Shown here: one piece after another, positions 37,231 through 47,218 of the stretch
Layout of the letters: each line of letters opens with the position of its first letter
Numbering within the stretch: the stretch's first letter is position 1
Source: Mycolicibacterium septicum DSM 44393
GTDB taxonomy: Bacteria > Actinomycetota > Actinomycetes > Mycobacteriales > Mycobacteriaceae
DNA: 51,078 bases
Assembly: GCF_000455325.1 (NCBI RefSeq)
Contig: NZ_HG322951.1
Location: 3,063,682 to 3,114,759, forward strand
Reading direction: 5' to 3'
Translations under genes and position numbers: made by a program
Notes under the pieces: model-generated
What the model was told of the DNA's origin: nothing
Databases searched by the model: none
Seen by the model: only the letters and a program-made list of their open reading frames with translations

Positions 37231-38160
37231 TCAGACCCGGGCGGCAGCGGCCAGATCGTGCTGATGCAGGAACTCGGCGATCACCGAGCGGAATTCCTCG
37301 GGTTTCTCCAGATGAGTGCAGTGGCTGGTGTCGGGGAACACGTGACTGCGGGCGTCGGGAATGAGGTCGGCATAGGGCTGCCAGGTCGCCGGGGTGGCCT
37401 CGTCGAACTCGCCGGCGATGACGAGTGTCGGGGCGGTGACCGACGGCAGCCGGTCGATGATGCTCCAGTCGCGCAGAGTTCCGATGACGTGAAACTCGTT
37501 GGGGCCGTTCATGGTGTGGTACACCGTCGGCTCGGACTCCATCTGGGCCACGGTGTCGGCGAAGTCCTTGGGCATCGGCTCGACCCGGCAGACGTGGCGC
37601 CGGTAGAACTCCTCCGTGGCGGCCAGGTATTCGGGATCGGTGACCGTGCCGTCGGCCTCGTGGCGATCCAGCGCGGACTGGACCTCCGGGGGCAGTTGGG
37701 CGCGAAGTTCGGCGGCGCCCTCGACCCACAACTGCATCGAGGCGGGGGAGTTGCAGATCGACAGCGAAGCCAGTCCCTCCGGGACACGGACGGCGATCTC
37801 GGCGCCGAGCATGCCGCCCCACGACTGACCGAGCACGTGATACCGGTCGATCCCGAGGGCCTCGCGGACGGTGTGGAACTCGTCGACGAAGAGCTGCGGT
37901 GTCCAGAAACCGGCAGGGGCGTCGGGCAGGTGTGTGCTCTTACCGCAACCCAATTGGTCGTAGTGGATGACGGTGCGGCCGGTCTCGTCGGCCAGGGCGG
38001 CGATGTTGGCGACATAGTTGTGGGCCATGCCGGGGCCGCCGTGCAGGACGAACAGAGGAAGGGCGCCGGGGCGTGCGGATTCCGGGGTGGTGATCTGGAC
38101 CCAGGTCTCGTGGCCGCGGAAGGCCACCGTGCGGGTGGAACAAGGCATGGCGGACAGCAT
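37231..38160 (-). CDS. Proline iminopeptidase-family alpha/beta hydrolase
   Basis: This 309-residue serine hydrolase has the S33 pattern: PLFVLHGGPGMAHNYV (oxyanion HGGPG), TVIHYDQLGCGKSTH (DQxGxGxS), and the nucleophile elbow HVLGQSWGGMLGAE. The Asp is in AGEFDEATP and the His in DTSHCTHLEKPE. Members release N-terminal proline or hydrolyse related amides. ATG 38160 or 38148 are both possible. A 25-bp palindrome immediately upstream and the divergent GntR gene suggest repression by that regulator, probably together with the downstream permease. Confidence 0.85.
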   Translation of the reverse strand: MLSAMPCSTRTVAFRGHETWVQITTPESARPGALPLFVLHGGPGMAHNYVANIAALADETGRTVIHYDQLGCGKSTHLPDAPAGFWTPQLFVDEFHTVREALGIDRYHVLGQSWGGMLGAEIAVRVPEGLASLSICNSPASMQLWVEGAAELRAQLPPEVQSALDRHEADGTVTDPEYLAATEEFYRRHVCRVEPMPKDFADTVAQMESEPTVYHTMNGPNEFHVIGTLRDWSIIDRLPSVTAPTLVIAGEFDEATPATWQPYADLIPDARSHVFPDTSHCTHLEKPEEFRSVIAEFLHQHDLAAAARV

Positions 38161-38167
38161 GGACCAA

Positions 38168-38192
38168 TAATGGTCTCGTAACAAGACCATTA
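38168..38192. promoter_or_regulatory. GntR/FadR-type operator palindrome
   Basis: Nine-base arms TAATGGTCT (38168-38176) and AGACCATTA (38184-38192) are perfectly complementary around a 7-base spacer (CGTAACA). It lies between the divergent iminopeptidase and GntR genes, 7 bp from the former's ATG. GGTC/GACC arms are usual for FCD-class GntR sites. Confidence 0.75.
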
Positions 38193-38229
38193 ATCAGAAT
38201 TTAATGTGAGCCGTCGATATTGTGTGCCC

Positions 38230-39015
38230 ATGGGGAATCCCGAGCCGCAGACGACAGAGCCCGTGGGCACCACGCCCGGGTTGCTCGAGCGCGAACTCGA
38301 ATCCTCCTCGCGGGTGGACGAGATCACCGACCGTCTCGTCACCGCATTGGCGATCGGCGAATACCTGCCCGGATCCCGCCTGCCTGCCGAGCGTGAACTC
38401 GCGGCGTCCCTGCGGGTCGGGCGGATGACGGTACGAGCGGCCCTGTCCAGGCTGGTCGAGCTGGGCTTGGTGGAGACCCGGCGCAGCGGCCGTGGCGGCG
38501 GCACCTATGTGCTGCAGCAATGGCCGGAATCGTCGACCGCCGCCGTCGGGCGCACCCTGACCATGCGGCTCGATGAACTGCGGGACCGCTGCGACGCCAT
38601 CTGCCGCATCCACGGTGCGGTGTGCCGTGCCGCCGCGGAGTCGCGCACCGATCGCGATCTGTCCACGCTGCGGGAACGGCTTGAGGCCTACCGTTGCGCC
38701 GAGAGCGGTCTGGCCGCCCAGCAGGCCGACAGCGCGTTGCACCTGGCGATCATGGACGCGGCCGGCAACACCGTGCTCAAACAGATGCTGCTCGAGTTGG
38801 AGGCCTCCGTGAGCATCGCCGCACCGGCCCACCTCTGGGGTGAATCGGCGACGATGCGCGAGATGGAGCTGCGGGCCCTACGGGAGCACGAACATCTGAT
38901 CGATGCGATCGCCGGGCGTCGCGGGGACGACGCCGAAGCGCTGGCGCGCGCACACCTGGCGATCGACTTCGAACACATCACGGCCGCGATGCGGCGCGCC
39001 GGAGGCCCGGCCTAG
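38230..39015 (+). CDS. GntR-family regulator, FCD class
   Basis: This 261-residue regulator has an N-terminal winged helix (VDEITDRLVTALAIGEYLPGSRLPAERELAASLRVGRMTVRAALSRLVELGLVETRRSGRGGGTYVL) and an all-helical FCD effector domain with metal-site histidines in ADSALHLAIMDAAGN, LREHEHLIDAI and LARAHLAIDFEH. FCD regulators sense carboxylates or amino acids. I prefer ATG 38230; GTG 38206 would add eight residues (MSRRYCVP). It is divergent from the iminopeptidase-permease pair with a palindrome between. The stop overlaps the convergent sulfotransferase stop. Confidence 0.85.
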   Translation: MGNPEPQTTEPVGTTPGLLERELESSSRVDEITDRLVTALAIGEYLPGSRLPAERELAASLRVGRMTVRAALSRLVELGLVETRRSGRGGGTYVLQQWPESSTAAVGRTLTMRLDELRDRCDAICRIHGAVCRAAAESRTDRDLSTLRERLEAYRCAESGLAAQQADSALHLAIMDAAGNTVLKQMLLELEASVSIAAPAHLWGESATMREMELRALREHEHLIDAIAGRRGDDAEALARAHLAIDFEHITAAMRRAGGPA

Positions 39016-40259
39016 CCGAGGAACCTTTCGCGGTAGTCGCGGAATCGCTCGGCAAGGGCGGCCGGATCGAGGTTCAGGTTCGCCGCGTCGTAGATGACCC
39101 CGCCGTAGCGTCCGCGCGGGTGTTCGGTGAGGAAGTCGGTCATCGCCGCACGTACGCCGTCACCGAACGGCTGGTCGGCGAGTCGGTAGATGTCGGCCAG
39201 CGTGGCCCGCTCGTCGGCCATGAAGTCGTCGAACCGGACGTCGATGGATTGCCCGGCGGGCAGCACATCGCGGTCGCGGATGCAGCCGGCGAGCAGATCG
39301 TCGATGCGGTTCAGCCAGTGCCCGGTCAGCTTCGCCACGTCGGGCTGCGTCACGGCCATGCGGGTCGCGTAGCAGATCATGGTCATCATCGACAGCGTGA
39401 CCTCGACCGGATCGCGATGGGTGACAACGAAAGTCGCATCCGGGAACGCGCCGGCAAGGGTCGGGAACTGCTCCAGATGCTGTGGTGATTTGAGCACCCA
39501 GCGGGTTCCGCCGCGCAGCCACTGCATCGCCTGCAGGCTGCGCTTGACGTAGGCATAGGACGCCGACTGGTCGTGTGCCTTGTAGTGAGTGGTGAAACTC
39601 GGCACGTAATAGGTGGTTTCGAACAGCATGCCCGAGATGTCGTTGGCCAGGAGCTGGATCTCCTCGTGCGCGTGCTCGACGGTCATGTCGTGCATGCGGC
39701 GGAACTCCGGCATCGAGGTGTTCACCAGTTCCAGGCCGGCGGCACAGCGATCGCGGCGCGGTTCGGGTGTGTCCTCGCCGGGGCCGGGGAGCGGTTCGAG
39801 GCTCTCCCAATAGGGCAGGTAGCGCAGAGCGGGATCGGCGGCGAGGAGGTTGTGCAGATGCGTGGTGCCGGTACGGGGGAGACCGCAGATGATGATCGGT
39901 CGTTCGATCGCGATGTCCTCGATCTCGGGATGATCGGCGATCAGCGCCTCCAGCCGCAGCCGGTTGACCAGGTTGCCCACCAACTGCTCGAACGCGATCG
40001 CGAGTCCCGTATCGGACAGGCCCGCCTCGTCGCGCAACGCGGTACAGAGCACGTCGAGACGTTCCCGGAACGCCGGGTCACCGAAATCCTCCAGCCCGGT
40101 GCGCTCGGTTGCGGCTGCCAGCAGCGCGCCCGGATCGAGATCCAGATTCGCGCCGTAGGCGGCCAGCCCATCGCGGATGGGTTGGGCTGCAGGGGGATAC
40201 ACCGGATTGGTCAGATCATCGAACCGGATCGGCGCCGGACGTTGCATGCTGGTGGTCAC
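39012..40259 (-). CDS. Sulfotransferase family protein
   Basis: This 415-residue P-loop sulfotransferase has the PAPS 5'-phosphosulfate loop IICGLPRTGTTHLHNLLAADP and the 3'-phosphate segment FVVTHRDPVEVTLSMMTM. These would transfer sulfate from PAPS to an acceptor such as a lipid or carbohydrate. The start GTG 40259 overlaps the stop of the DUF1214 gene (GTGA); ATG 40247 is the next candidate. With the TetR and DUF1214 genes upstream it makes a three-gene operon with 4-base overlaps throughout. The acceptor cannot be deduced. Confidence 0.85.
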   Translation of the reverse strand: MTTSMQRPAPIRFDDLTNPVYPPAAQPIRDGLAAYGANLDLDPGALLAAATERTGLEDFGDPAFRERLDVLCTALRDEAGLSDTGLAIAFEQLVGNLVNRLRLEALIADHPEIEDIAIERPIIICGLPRTGTTHLHNLLAADPALRYLPYWESLEPLPGPGEDTPEPRRDRCAAGLELVNTSMPEFRRMHDMTVEHAHEEIQLLANDISGMLFETTYYVPSFTTHYKAHDQSASYAYVKRSLQAMQWLRGGTRWVLKSPQHLEQFPTLAGAFPDATFVVTHRDPVEVTLSMMTMICYATRMAVTQPDVAKLTGHWLNRIDDLLAGCIRDRDVLPAGQSIDVRFDDFMADERATLADIYRLADQPFGDGVRAAMTDFLTEHPRGRYGGVIYDAANLNLDPAALAERFRDYRERFLG

Positions 40260-41332
40260 AGGGCCGCGACCTCGGCCACGTCGACGACCCGGCACTGCGG
40301 ATGCGCCGGGGTTTCCTCGGGCAGGAACCAGCGCAGCCAGATGAGTCCCTTGGATCTCCCCGCCGTCGACACCCAGTTCGGGTGACCGGGATCCTTGTCG
40401 CTGATGACGATGCGCCAGGATCCGTCCGGTTCGTAGGTGACGTGGGCGCCGTTGATCGTGACGCGTTCGTGGGTGTAGTCGTAGGTGTGCAGGAACGGAT
40501 TCCACAGGCACAGGTTCCAGAACACGCAGTCCGGTGAGGTGCCCTCGATGATCAGGGCCTGATCGGGTGCCAGTTCGTAGGCACCCATCGCGTAGGCCGC
40601 GTCGGCGGCCGACCACCCGTAGGCATTCTGGGGGACCGGGAACGGCGGGTGCAGCTGGTTGGCGGGCTCCACCTTGGTGGGCAGGAACGAAACCTGTTCG
40701 TGCAACCAGCTTCTGGCGTACTGGAAGCGCCGGGCCAGCTCGGCTGCGCTGTCGGAGCGCCGGGCCGGCGGGTCGAGCGTCTCGATCCGCCACTGTGGCC
40801 GGCGCCCGGTGGTGGGATCGTTCAGATAGTCGCGGGTCAAGGCGAATTCGGTATCGGCGTCGAGCTTGAGCCAGGCACCCGGCTGCGGGTCGGGACTCAT
40901 GACGAACTCGAAGTTCCCGTCCTCGTCGAACTCGAGATCACGATTGTTGATGGTGCCGACGATGCGGTCGCTGTAGCGGCCTTCACCCGGTCCGCCGTAG
41001 ACCGTCATCGACAGGTACACCGCGTCGCCGCGGTTACCGACGACACGGTAGGTGCGGGTCGGGTCCAGCGGGGCGAGCTGATAGAAGGCGTCGGAGTTGT
41101 CGCCGCCCCATTTGAGGTAGGGGCTGATGACGTCGACCAGGATCGGTTTGTCGCGATCGCCCCACACGTACGCGTCGACCGCGACGCGCAGCACGCTGAA
41201 CGCCAGCCGGTATCCGTCGAGCAGATCGGGCTCACTGAGCGCTGGGTCGGCATCGAGCAGTTTCTGCTCGATGCCGCGCACCTCGTCGAGCAGCCCGTTG
41301 AACGCCGCGGACAGCTCGGTCGTGTCGGTCAT
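40256..41332 (-). CDS. DUF1214 domain protein
   Basis: The 358-residue protein contains a C-terminal DUF1214 region (WSAADAAYAMGAYELAPDQALIIEGTSPDCVFWNLCLWNPFLHTYDYTHERVTINGAHVTYEPDGSWRIVISDKDPGHPNWVST) and an N-terminal part like DUF1254-linked proteins (RVVGNRGDAVYLSMTVYG). The family is of unknown enzymology and frequent next to sulfotransferases and TetR regulators in mycobacteria. No signal peptide is seen. Its ATG overlaps the TetR stop (ATGA) and its stop overlaps the sulfotransferase start. Confidence 0.82.
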   Translation of the reverse strand: MTDTTELSAAFNGLLDEVRGIEQKLLDADPALSEPDLLDGYRLAFSVLRVAVDAYVWGDRDKPILVDVISPYLKWGGDNSDAFYQLAPLDPTRTYRVVGNRGDAVYLSMTVYGGPGEGRYSDRIVGTINNRDLEFDEDGNFEFVMSPDPQPGAWLKLDADTEFALTRDYLNDPTTGRRPQWRIETLDPPARRSDSAAELARRFQYARSWLHEQVSFLPTKVEPANQLHPPFPVPQNAYGWSAADAAYAMGAYELAPDQALIIEGTSPDCVFWNLCLWNPFLHTYDYTHERVTINGAHVTYEPDGSWRIVISDKDPGHPNWVSTAGRSKGLIWLRWFLPEETPAHPQCRVVDVAEVAAL

Positions 41333-41940
41333 ACTTGGTCCTTCCTTCGGGGGTGGGTACGTCCGGCTCCTTCGATCAGCAAGGAGCACAGTCGATCTGC
41401 GGTGGCATCGACGTCGACATCCGGTTCCATGTGGGCGGTGTAGAACGCGGTACCGAGTACTGCCTGATAGACCATGTCGACGTCGACATCGGGGTGGACC
41501 CGGCCCTGTTCCACGCCGGAGGAGACCAGAGACCGGAAGGCGTCCTTGGTCCGCGCATCGAGCAGTTGCTGGGTTCGGATGTGCAGTTCTGGGTCGCGGC
41601 GGCGTTCGGTGAGGATGCCGAGTGCGGCGGCCTCGACCACCGGGTCGCGCCAGAAGGTGAGTACCGCGCTGGCGAAGGCACGCAGGTCGGTCTCGAAATC
41701 TCCTGATACCGAGAGGAGTTCGCCGCCGGGCGGCTGGCCGAATGCGGCGTCGAAGACCAGGTGGGCCTTCGACGGCCAACGCCGGTAGATGGTCGGCCGG
41801 CTGACACCCGCCTCGCGCGCGATGGCCTCGATCGACAGCTGGTCATAGCCGTCACCCGCCAACAGGCGGCGGGTGGCGCCCATGATGTCGCGCTGGGTTT
41901 GTGGATCACGCGGCCGTCCGGGGCCTGTGAGCGAGGACAC
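41329..41940 (-). CDS. TetR-family transcriptional repressor
   Basis: This 203-residue regulator has the TetR helix-turn-helix in the first ~60 residues (RDIMGATRRLLAGDGYDQLSIEAIAREAGVSRPTIYRRWPSKAHLVFDA) and a helical ligand-binding domain (TetR_C_16-like: AFASAVLTFWRDPVVEAAALGILTERRRDPELH, VDVDMVYQAVLGTAFYTAHM). It starts at GTG 41940, just downstream of a short palindrome, and leads an operon with DUF1214 and a sulfotransferase. It probably autoregulates the operon in response to a lipid-like ligand. Confidence 0.87.
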   Translation of the reverse strand: MSSLTGPGRPRDPQTQRDIMGATRRLLAGDGYDQLSIEAIAREAGVSRPTIYRRWPSKAHLVFDAAFGQPPGGELLSVSGDFETDLRAFASAVLTFWRDPVVEAAALGILTERRRDPELHIRTQQLLDARTKDAFRSLVSSGVEQGRVHPDVDVDMVYQAVLGTAFYTAHMEPDVDVDATADRLCSLLIEGAGRTHPRRKDQV

Positions 41941-41949
41941 ACCATTAAG

Positions 41950-41967
41950 TTACGATGTGTCACGTAA
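41950..41967. promoter_or_regulatory. Candidate TetR operator
   Basis: TTACG-N8-CGTAA spans 41950-41967, 10 bp upstream of the tetR start. Only the five outer bases of each arm pair, so this is a weaker call than the other operators here. Confidence 0.45.
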
Positions 41968-42007
41968 TTGAGTCAAGGATCGATTTGGGCGTAACCCGAG
42001 CCGCGGA

Positions 42008-42289
42008 TCAGATCATCTGCAGTGCCGCGAGGTAGAGATCGGTCGAGGCGAAGGCATTGGTGGGCTTGATGCGCTTGTGGGCGACCCCGCCGAGGCGCCG
42101 CTCGGAGAAGATGATGCGGCCGTCGGGGCTGAACCCGATCTCCAGTTCGGTCGCCACCCCTGTCGCGCTGAGCAGAGGGTGCTCCCACACCATGGTGCGG
42201 TACTCCGCGTTGGGTCCGCTGTCGAAGATCAAGTCCCAGTCTTTCTCATTTGCGCGTTCTCGGACCAGATCCAGCATCTCGTAGTGCAC
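42008..42289 (-). CDS. Small hypothetical protein
   Basis: This 93-residue protein starts at GTG 42289, preceded by a good GAGGAG ribosome site six bases upstream. It reads VHYEMLDLVRERANEKDWDLIFDSGPNAEYRTMVWEHP and has no signal, membrane segment or known domain that I recognise. Its charged, compact composition is that of a soluble protein. The longer in-frame reading to 42367 is not supported. There is no evident operon partner, since it is separated from tetR by about 70 bp. Confidence 0.6.
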   Translation of the reverse strand: MHYEMLDLVRERANEKDWDLIFDSGPNAEYRTMVWEHPLLSATGVATELEIGFSPDGRIIFSERRLGGVAHKRIKPTNAFASTDLYLAALQMI

Positions 42290-42520
42290 GGTCGCTCCTC
42301 TCGTGTTCGCTGTCGTTCGGTATCGTGGAGATAGGTTGTGCCGCAGTGATTTCGGCGGGATGTTCACCGGGTCGCCGGCCTGTCGGCCCTCCCAGTGTGG
42401 TGCAATCGGCGTTCGGCGTCTGTCCGCTGATCGGCCCTGCGTCAGGGCCAGTCCGGGATCCGCCGATCGGGGGACAGCGGGGACGAAATGGCCGCTGCGC
42501 CATGTGCGGAGAGGACTGTC

Positions 42521-43387
42521 TCAGGAACTCTGGGCGCGGTCGTACTCGGCTGCACTGGAGAAGGCGAGCGCCACGGCACCGGCCACGGCGGCGATGAAGG
42601 CGATGGTCACCAGCCAGCCGTATCCCGGTCGTGAAACGTCGCCGAGCAGAACCACCCCGACGATGCCGGGGACCACGGTTTCGCCGACCACCAATGCCGC
42701 CGCGACCCCGTTCACCGACCCGACCTGCAGTGCGACGGTGAACAGATAGAACCCACCGAGACCGGCGACCAGGATGGCCCACAACGCCGGGTCGGCGATC
42801 AACACACCGACGTCGAGGGGCTCGAGACCATCCACGACTCGCACCGCAACCGCCATCGCCCCATAGAGCACACCGGCGATCAGGCCCGCGGGCACGGCGG
42901 CATTCCGCCCGAGCAGCCGGACCAGCGTGGCGCCCAGGCCCAGGATGACCGCCGAGACCACGAGCACACCCCAATGCATGATCGCGCCGGGGTCGCGGTC
43001 ACCGAGGCGTCCCGCGGTGGCCCCCAGGATGCACAGCGCGACAAGAACTATGGCAATCGCGGTCCAGTCGCGCCGATGCAGCCGGACGTGGAGCACGAAG
43101 ATGCTCAACACCGCGGTGACCACGAGGTTGGCGCTGATGATCGTCTGCGACAGGAACAGTGGGATCAACCGGGCCGAGACCAGGCTGCCCGCGAAACCAA
43201 CGAGGTCGAGCGCCATTCCCACGATGAAGATCGGCGCGAGCATGGCGGCGATGGTCGACCGCAGGGTCGGGCCGGCCTGCGCGGTCTCTGCCGCCCCGAC
43301 GGAATGCCGTGCGGCATACGACTGCAGAACCGAGGCTGTGCCGTAACCGACGCACGCGAGCAGCGCGGCGGCCACGCCGATCAGCAC
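42521..43387 (-). CDS. DMT-superfamily (EamA-like) membrane protein
   Basis: The 288-residue protein has about 10 transmembrane helices in two EamA-like halves: the first begins LIGVAAALLACVGYGTASVLQSYAARHSV; the second includes ADPALWAILVAGLGGFYLFTVALQVGSVNGVAAALVVGETVVPGIVGVVLLGD. Drug/metabolite transporters of this type export small metabolites, but the substrate is unknown. It starts at GTG 43387. The 231 bp between it and the next gene at 42289 show nothing recognisable. Confidence 0.82.
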   Translation of the reverse strand: MLIGVAAALLACVGYGTASVLQSYAARHSVGAAETAQAGPTLRSTIAAMLAPIFIVGMALDLVGFAGSLVSARLIPLFLSQTIISANLVVTAVLSIFVLHVRLHRRDWTAIAIVLVALCILGATAGRLGDRDPGAIMHWGVLVVSAVILGLGATLVRLLGRNAAVPAGLIAGVLYGAMAVAVRVVDGLEPLDVGVLIADPALWAILVAGLGGFYLFTVALQVGSVNGVAAALVVGETVVPGIVGVVLLGDVSRPGYGWLVTIAFIAAVAGAVALAFSSAAEYDRAQSS

Positions 43388-43504
43388 TGCGAACCGTCTT
43401 GGTGTGCCCGTGCGAACGGGACGGCGCGGGACATCACGCGATTGTAGGCGGCGTAATCCCAGCCCAAGGTGGTGAATTGAGGCGATCCACCGTCAGGCGG
43501 TCTG

Positions 43505-43738
43505 TCAAGGATGCGGGCGTTGGACGACTTCCAGGTAGTCCCCGGGCACGGTGACGACGGCTTCGGTCCTGCCCTCGCCATCTGTGAACTCCACTTCATA
43601 GGCCGGCGGGAGATCGGGCCCGGCGTACTTGGTGTGGTCCATGACGACCGTCCCTTGCGCCCCGGCCGCGAGACCGTGGCCGGGCAGCGGCCGCCGGAGC
43701 CGGACCATGTCGTATTCGACGGGTTTCACGTGATCCAT
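43505..43738 (-). CDS. DUF4926-like small protein
   Basis: This 77-residue protein begins MDHVKPVEYDMVRLRRPLPGHGLAAGAQGTVVMDH and ends YEVEFTDGEGRTEAVVTVPGDYLEVVQ. The VRL..PLPGHGL..G..GTVV and YEVEF.D..G pattern is that of DUF4926-type small SH3-like proteins, often encoded near toxin-antitoxin-type genes, though no partner is evident here. The start ATG 43738 avoids the unsupported upstream extension. It is divergent from thyX across 79 bp. Confidence 0.75.
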   Translation of the reverse strand: MDHVKPVEYDMVRLRRPLPGHGLAAGAQGTVVMDHTKYAGPDLPPAYEVEFTDGEGRTEAVVTVPGDYLEVVQRPHP

Positions 43739-43817
43739 CCTGCTCACCTCATCGAAAGCGGGACGAGTTTGAGTCAGGTGGTTCAGCCCCTCGAACGCTC
43801 GACAGTAGGGTGGGCGA

Positions 43818-44570
43818 GTGGCCGAGATCGCGCCGCTGCGCGTGCAGCTGATCGCCAAGACGGAATTCCAGGCGCCGCCTGACGTGCCGTGGAGCACTGA
43901 TGCCGATGGTGGGCCCGCGCTCACCGAGTTCGCAGGCCGGGCCTGTTACCAGAGTTGGTCGAAGCCCAATCCGAGGACGGCGACCAACGCGAGCTACATC
44001 CGTCACATCATCGACGTCGGGCATTTCTCCGTCCTGGAGCACGCGAGTGTCAGCTTCTACATCAGCGGTATCTCGCGGTCGGCCACCCACGAGCTGATCC
44101 GGCACCGGCATTTCTCCTACTCCCAGCTCTCACAGCGCTATGTGCCCGAGAACGACGCCGAGGTGGTGGTGCCGCCCGGGTTCGAGGACGACCTGGAGCT
44201 GGTGGAGATCTTCACCGCCGCCGTCGACGCCAGCCGCGCCACCTACGCCGAACTGCTGACTCGCCTCGAAGCCAAGTTCGCCGACCAGCCGAACGCCGTT
44301 TTGCGCCGCAAGCAGGCCAGACAGGCCGCCCGTGCGGTGCTGCCCAACGCCACCGAGACCCGCATCGTGGTCACCGGCAACTACCGCGCCTGGCGCCATT
44401 TCATCGCGATGCGGGCCAGTGAACACGCCGATGTGGAGATTCGCAGGCTGGCGATCGCCTGTCTGCGTGAGCTCGTAGAAGCAGCTCCGGCGGTGTTCTC
44501 CGATTTCGAGATTTCGACGCTGGCAGATGGTAGTGAGGTGGCAACCTCCCCGCTGGCGACGGAGGCTTGA
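43818..44570 (+). CDS. thyX: Flavin-dependent thymidylate synthase ThyX
   Basis: ThyX makes dTMP using FAD and NADPH with methylenetetrahydrofolate as carbon donor only, giving tetrahydrofolate, and is unrelated to ThyA. The 250-residue protein carries the ThyX motif [14 protein letters not shown] at residues 95-108 (RHRxxSxxxxSxR) and further conserved [36 protein letters not shown]. It starts at GTG 43818. It leads the thyX-dapA-rnj operon (22 bases to dapA). ThyA and ThyX together are usual for mycobacteria. Confidence 0.97.
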   Translation: MAEIAPLRVQLIAKTEFQAPPDVPWSTDADGGPALTEFAGRACYQSWSKPNPRTATNASYIRHIIDVGHFSVLEHASVSFYISGISRSATHELIRHRHFSYSQLSQRYVPENDAEVVVPPGFEDDLELVEIFTAAVDASRATYAELLTRLEAKFADQPNAVLRRKQARQAARAVLPNATETRIVVTGNYRAWRHFIAMRASEHADVEIRRLAIACLRELVEAAPAVFSDFEISTLADGSEVATSPLATEA

Positions 44571-44583
44571 GACCACCGGGTAA

Positions 44584-45494
<911 letters not shown>

Positions 45495-45495
<1 letters not shown>

Positions 45496-47171
45496 TGAGC
45501 ACCGAACTCGCGCCCCCCAAGCCCCTGGCCCCCGGCGGTCTGCGAGTTACCGCGCTGGGCGGAATCAGCGAAATCGGCCGCAACATGACGGTCTTCGAGC
45601 ACCTGGGCAAGTTGCTCATCGTGGATTGCGGTGTGCTCTTCCCGGGACACGACGAGCCCGGGGTCGACCTGATCCTGCCGGACCTGCGTCACGTGGAGGA
45701 CCGGCTCGACGATGTCGAAGCGCTCGTCGTCACCCACGCCCACGAGGACCACATCGGCGCGATTCCGTTCCTGCTCAAGCTCCGTCCCGACATCCCGGTG
45801 GTCGGCTCGAAGTTCACCATCGCGCTGATCCGCGAGAAGTGCCGCGAGCACCGCATCAAACCCGAGTTCGTCGAGGTCGCCGAGCGGCAGAGCAGCCAGC
45901 ACGGGGTCTTCGAGTGTGAGTACTTCGCGGTCAACCACTCGATCCCGGGATGCCTGGCCGTCGCCATCCACACCGGTGCCGGCACGGTGCTGCACACCGG
46001 TGACATCAAGCTCGACCAGCAGCCGCTCGACGGCCGTCCGACCGATCTGCCGGGCATGTCGCGGCTCGGCGATGCCGGGGTCGACCTGTTCCTGTGCGAC
46101 TCGACCAACTCCGAACACCCGGGCGTCAGCCCGTCCGAGACCGAGGTCGGCCCGACGCTGCACCGGTTGATCCGCGGAGCCGAGGGCCGCGTGATCGTCG
46201 CCTGCTTCGCGTCGAACGTCGACCGCGTGCAACAGATCACGGATGCTGCGGTGGCGCTCGGCCGGAAGGTTTCGTACGTCGGCCGCTCGATGGTGCGCAA
46301 CATGGGCATCGCCCGCGAGCTGGGCTACCTGAAGGTCGACGACGCCGACATCCTCGACATCGGCGCGGCCGAGATGATGCCGGCCGAGAAGGTCGTCCTG
46401 ATCACCACCGGTACCCAGGGTGAGCCGATGGCGGCACTGTCGCGGATGTCGCGCGGCGAGCACCGCAGCATCACGCTGACCGCGGGCGATCTGATCATCC
46501 TGTCCTCGTCGCTGATCCCGGGCAACGAGGAAGCGGTCTACGGAGTCATCGACGCGCTGGCCAAGATCGGCGCCCGCGTGGTCACCAATGCCCAAGCGCG
46601 CGTGCATGTTTCCGGCCACGCGTATGCGGGTGAGCTGCTGTTCCTCTACAACGGGGTGCGTCCCCGCAATGTGATGCCGGTACACGGCACCTGGCGGCAC
46701 ATGCGGGCCAACGCGGCGCTGGCTGCCAGCACCGGGGTGCCGCCGGAGAACATCGTGCTGGCCGAGAACGGCGTGAGTGTGGACCTGGTGGCCGGTAAGG
46801 CCTCGATCTCCGGTGCGGTGACCGTCGGCAAGATGTTCGTCGACGGGCTGATCACCGGGGATGTCGGCGACGCCACCCTCGGCGAACGCCTCATCCTTTC
46901 TTCGGGTTTCGTGGCGGTGACGGTGGTCGTGCACCGCGAGACCGGGAAGCCCGCCGCTCCCGCCCATCTGTACTCCCGCGGGTTCTCCGAAGATCCCAAG
47001 GCGCTGGAGCCGGTGGCGCGCAATGTCGAGCGGGAACTGGAAAGCCTTGCCGCCGACAACATCACGGACCCGACGCGGATCGCCCAGGCCGTCCGGCGCA
47101 CGGTCGGCAAGTGGGTGGGCGAGACCTACCGGCGCCAGCCGATGATCGTTCCGACCGTCATCGAGATCTAG
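45495..47171 (+). CDS. rnj: Ribonuclease J
   Basis: RNase J is a metallo-beta-lactamase/beta-CASP ribonuclease with 5' exo- and endonuclease activity. The 558-residue protein has LRVTALGGISEIGRNM, the metal motif THAHEDHIGAIP (H81, H83, D85, H86), VNHSIPG, HTGDIK, the DSTNSEHPG strand, and the beta-CASP motifs with ISLP-type features replaced by the actinobacterial GTQGEPMAAL, SSSLIPGNE, HVSGHAYAGEL and MPVHGTWRHM. It starts at GTG 45495, overlapping dapA by one base. It probably acts with PNPase (encoded at 18234) in mRNA decay. Confidence 0.96.
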
Positions 47172-47218
47172 TCGAATTGGTGCACCGAGCGACTCGGCGG
47201 TGCCGTTAGATTGGATCG

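Noticed and set aside
41950..41967. Longer palindrome for TetR at this site
   Set aside because: Only five outer base pairs match; inner positions do not pair, so it is kept as a low-confidence operator only.
42290..42520. Possible small gene in the 231-bp gap between the hypothetical protein and the DMT gene
   Set aside because: Open frames here are short or antisense extensions with no ribosome site or family match.
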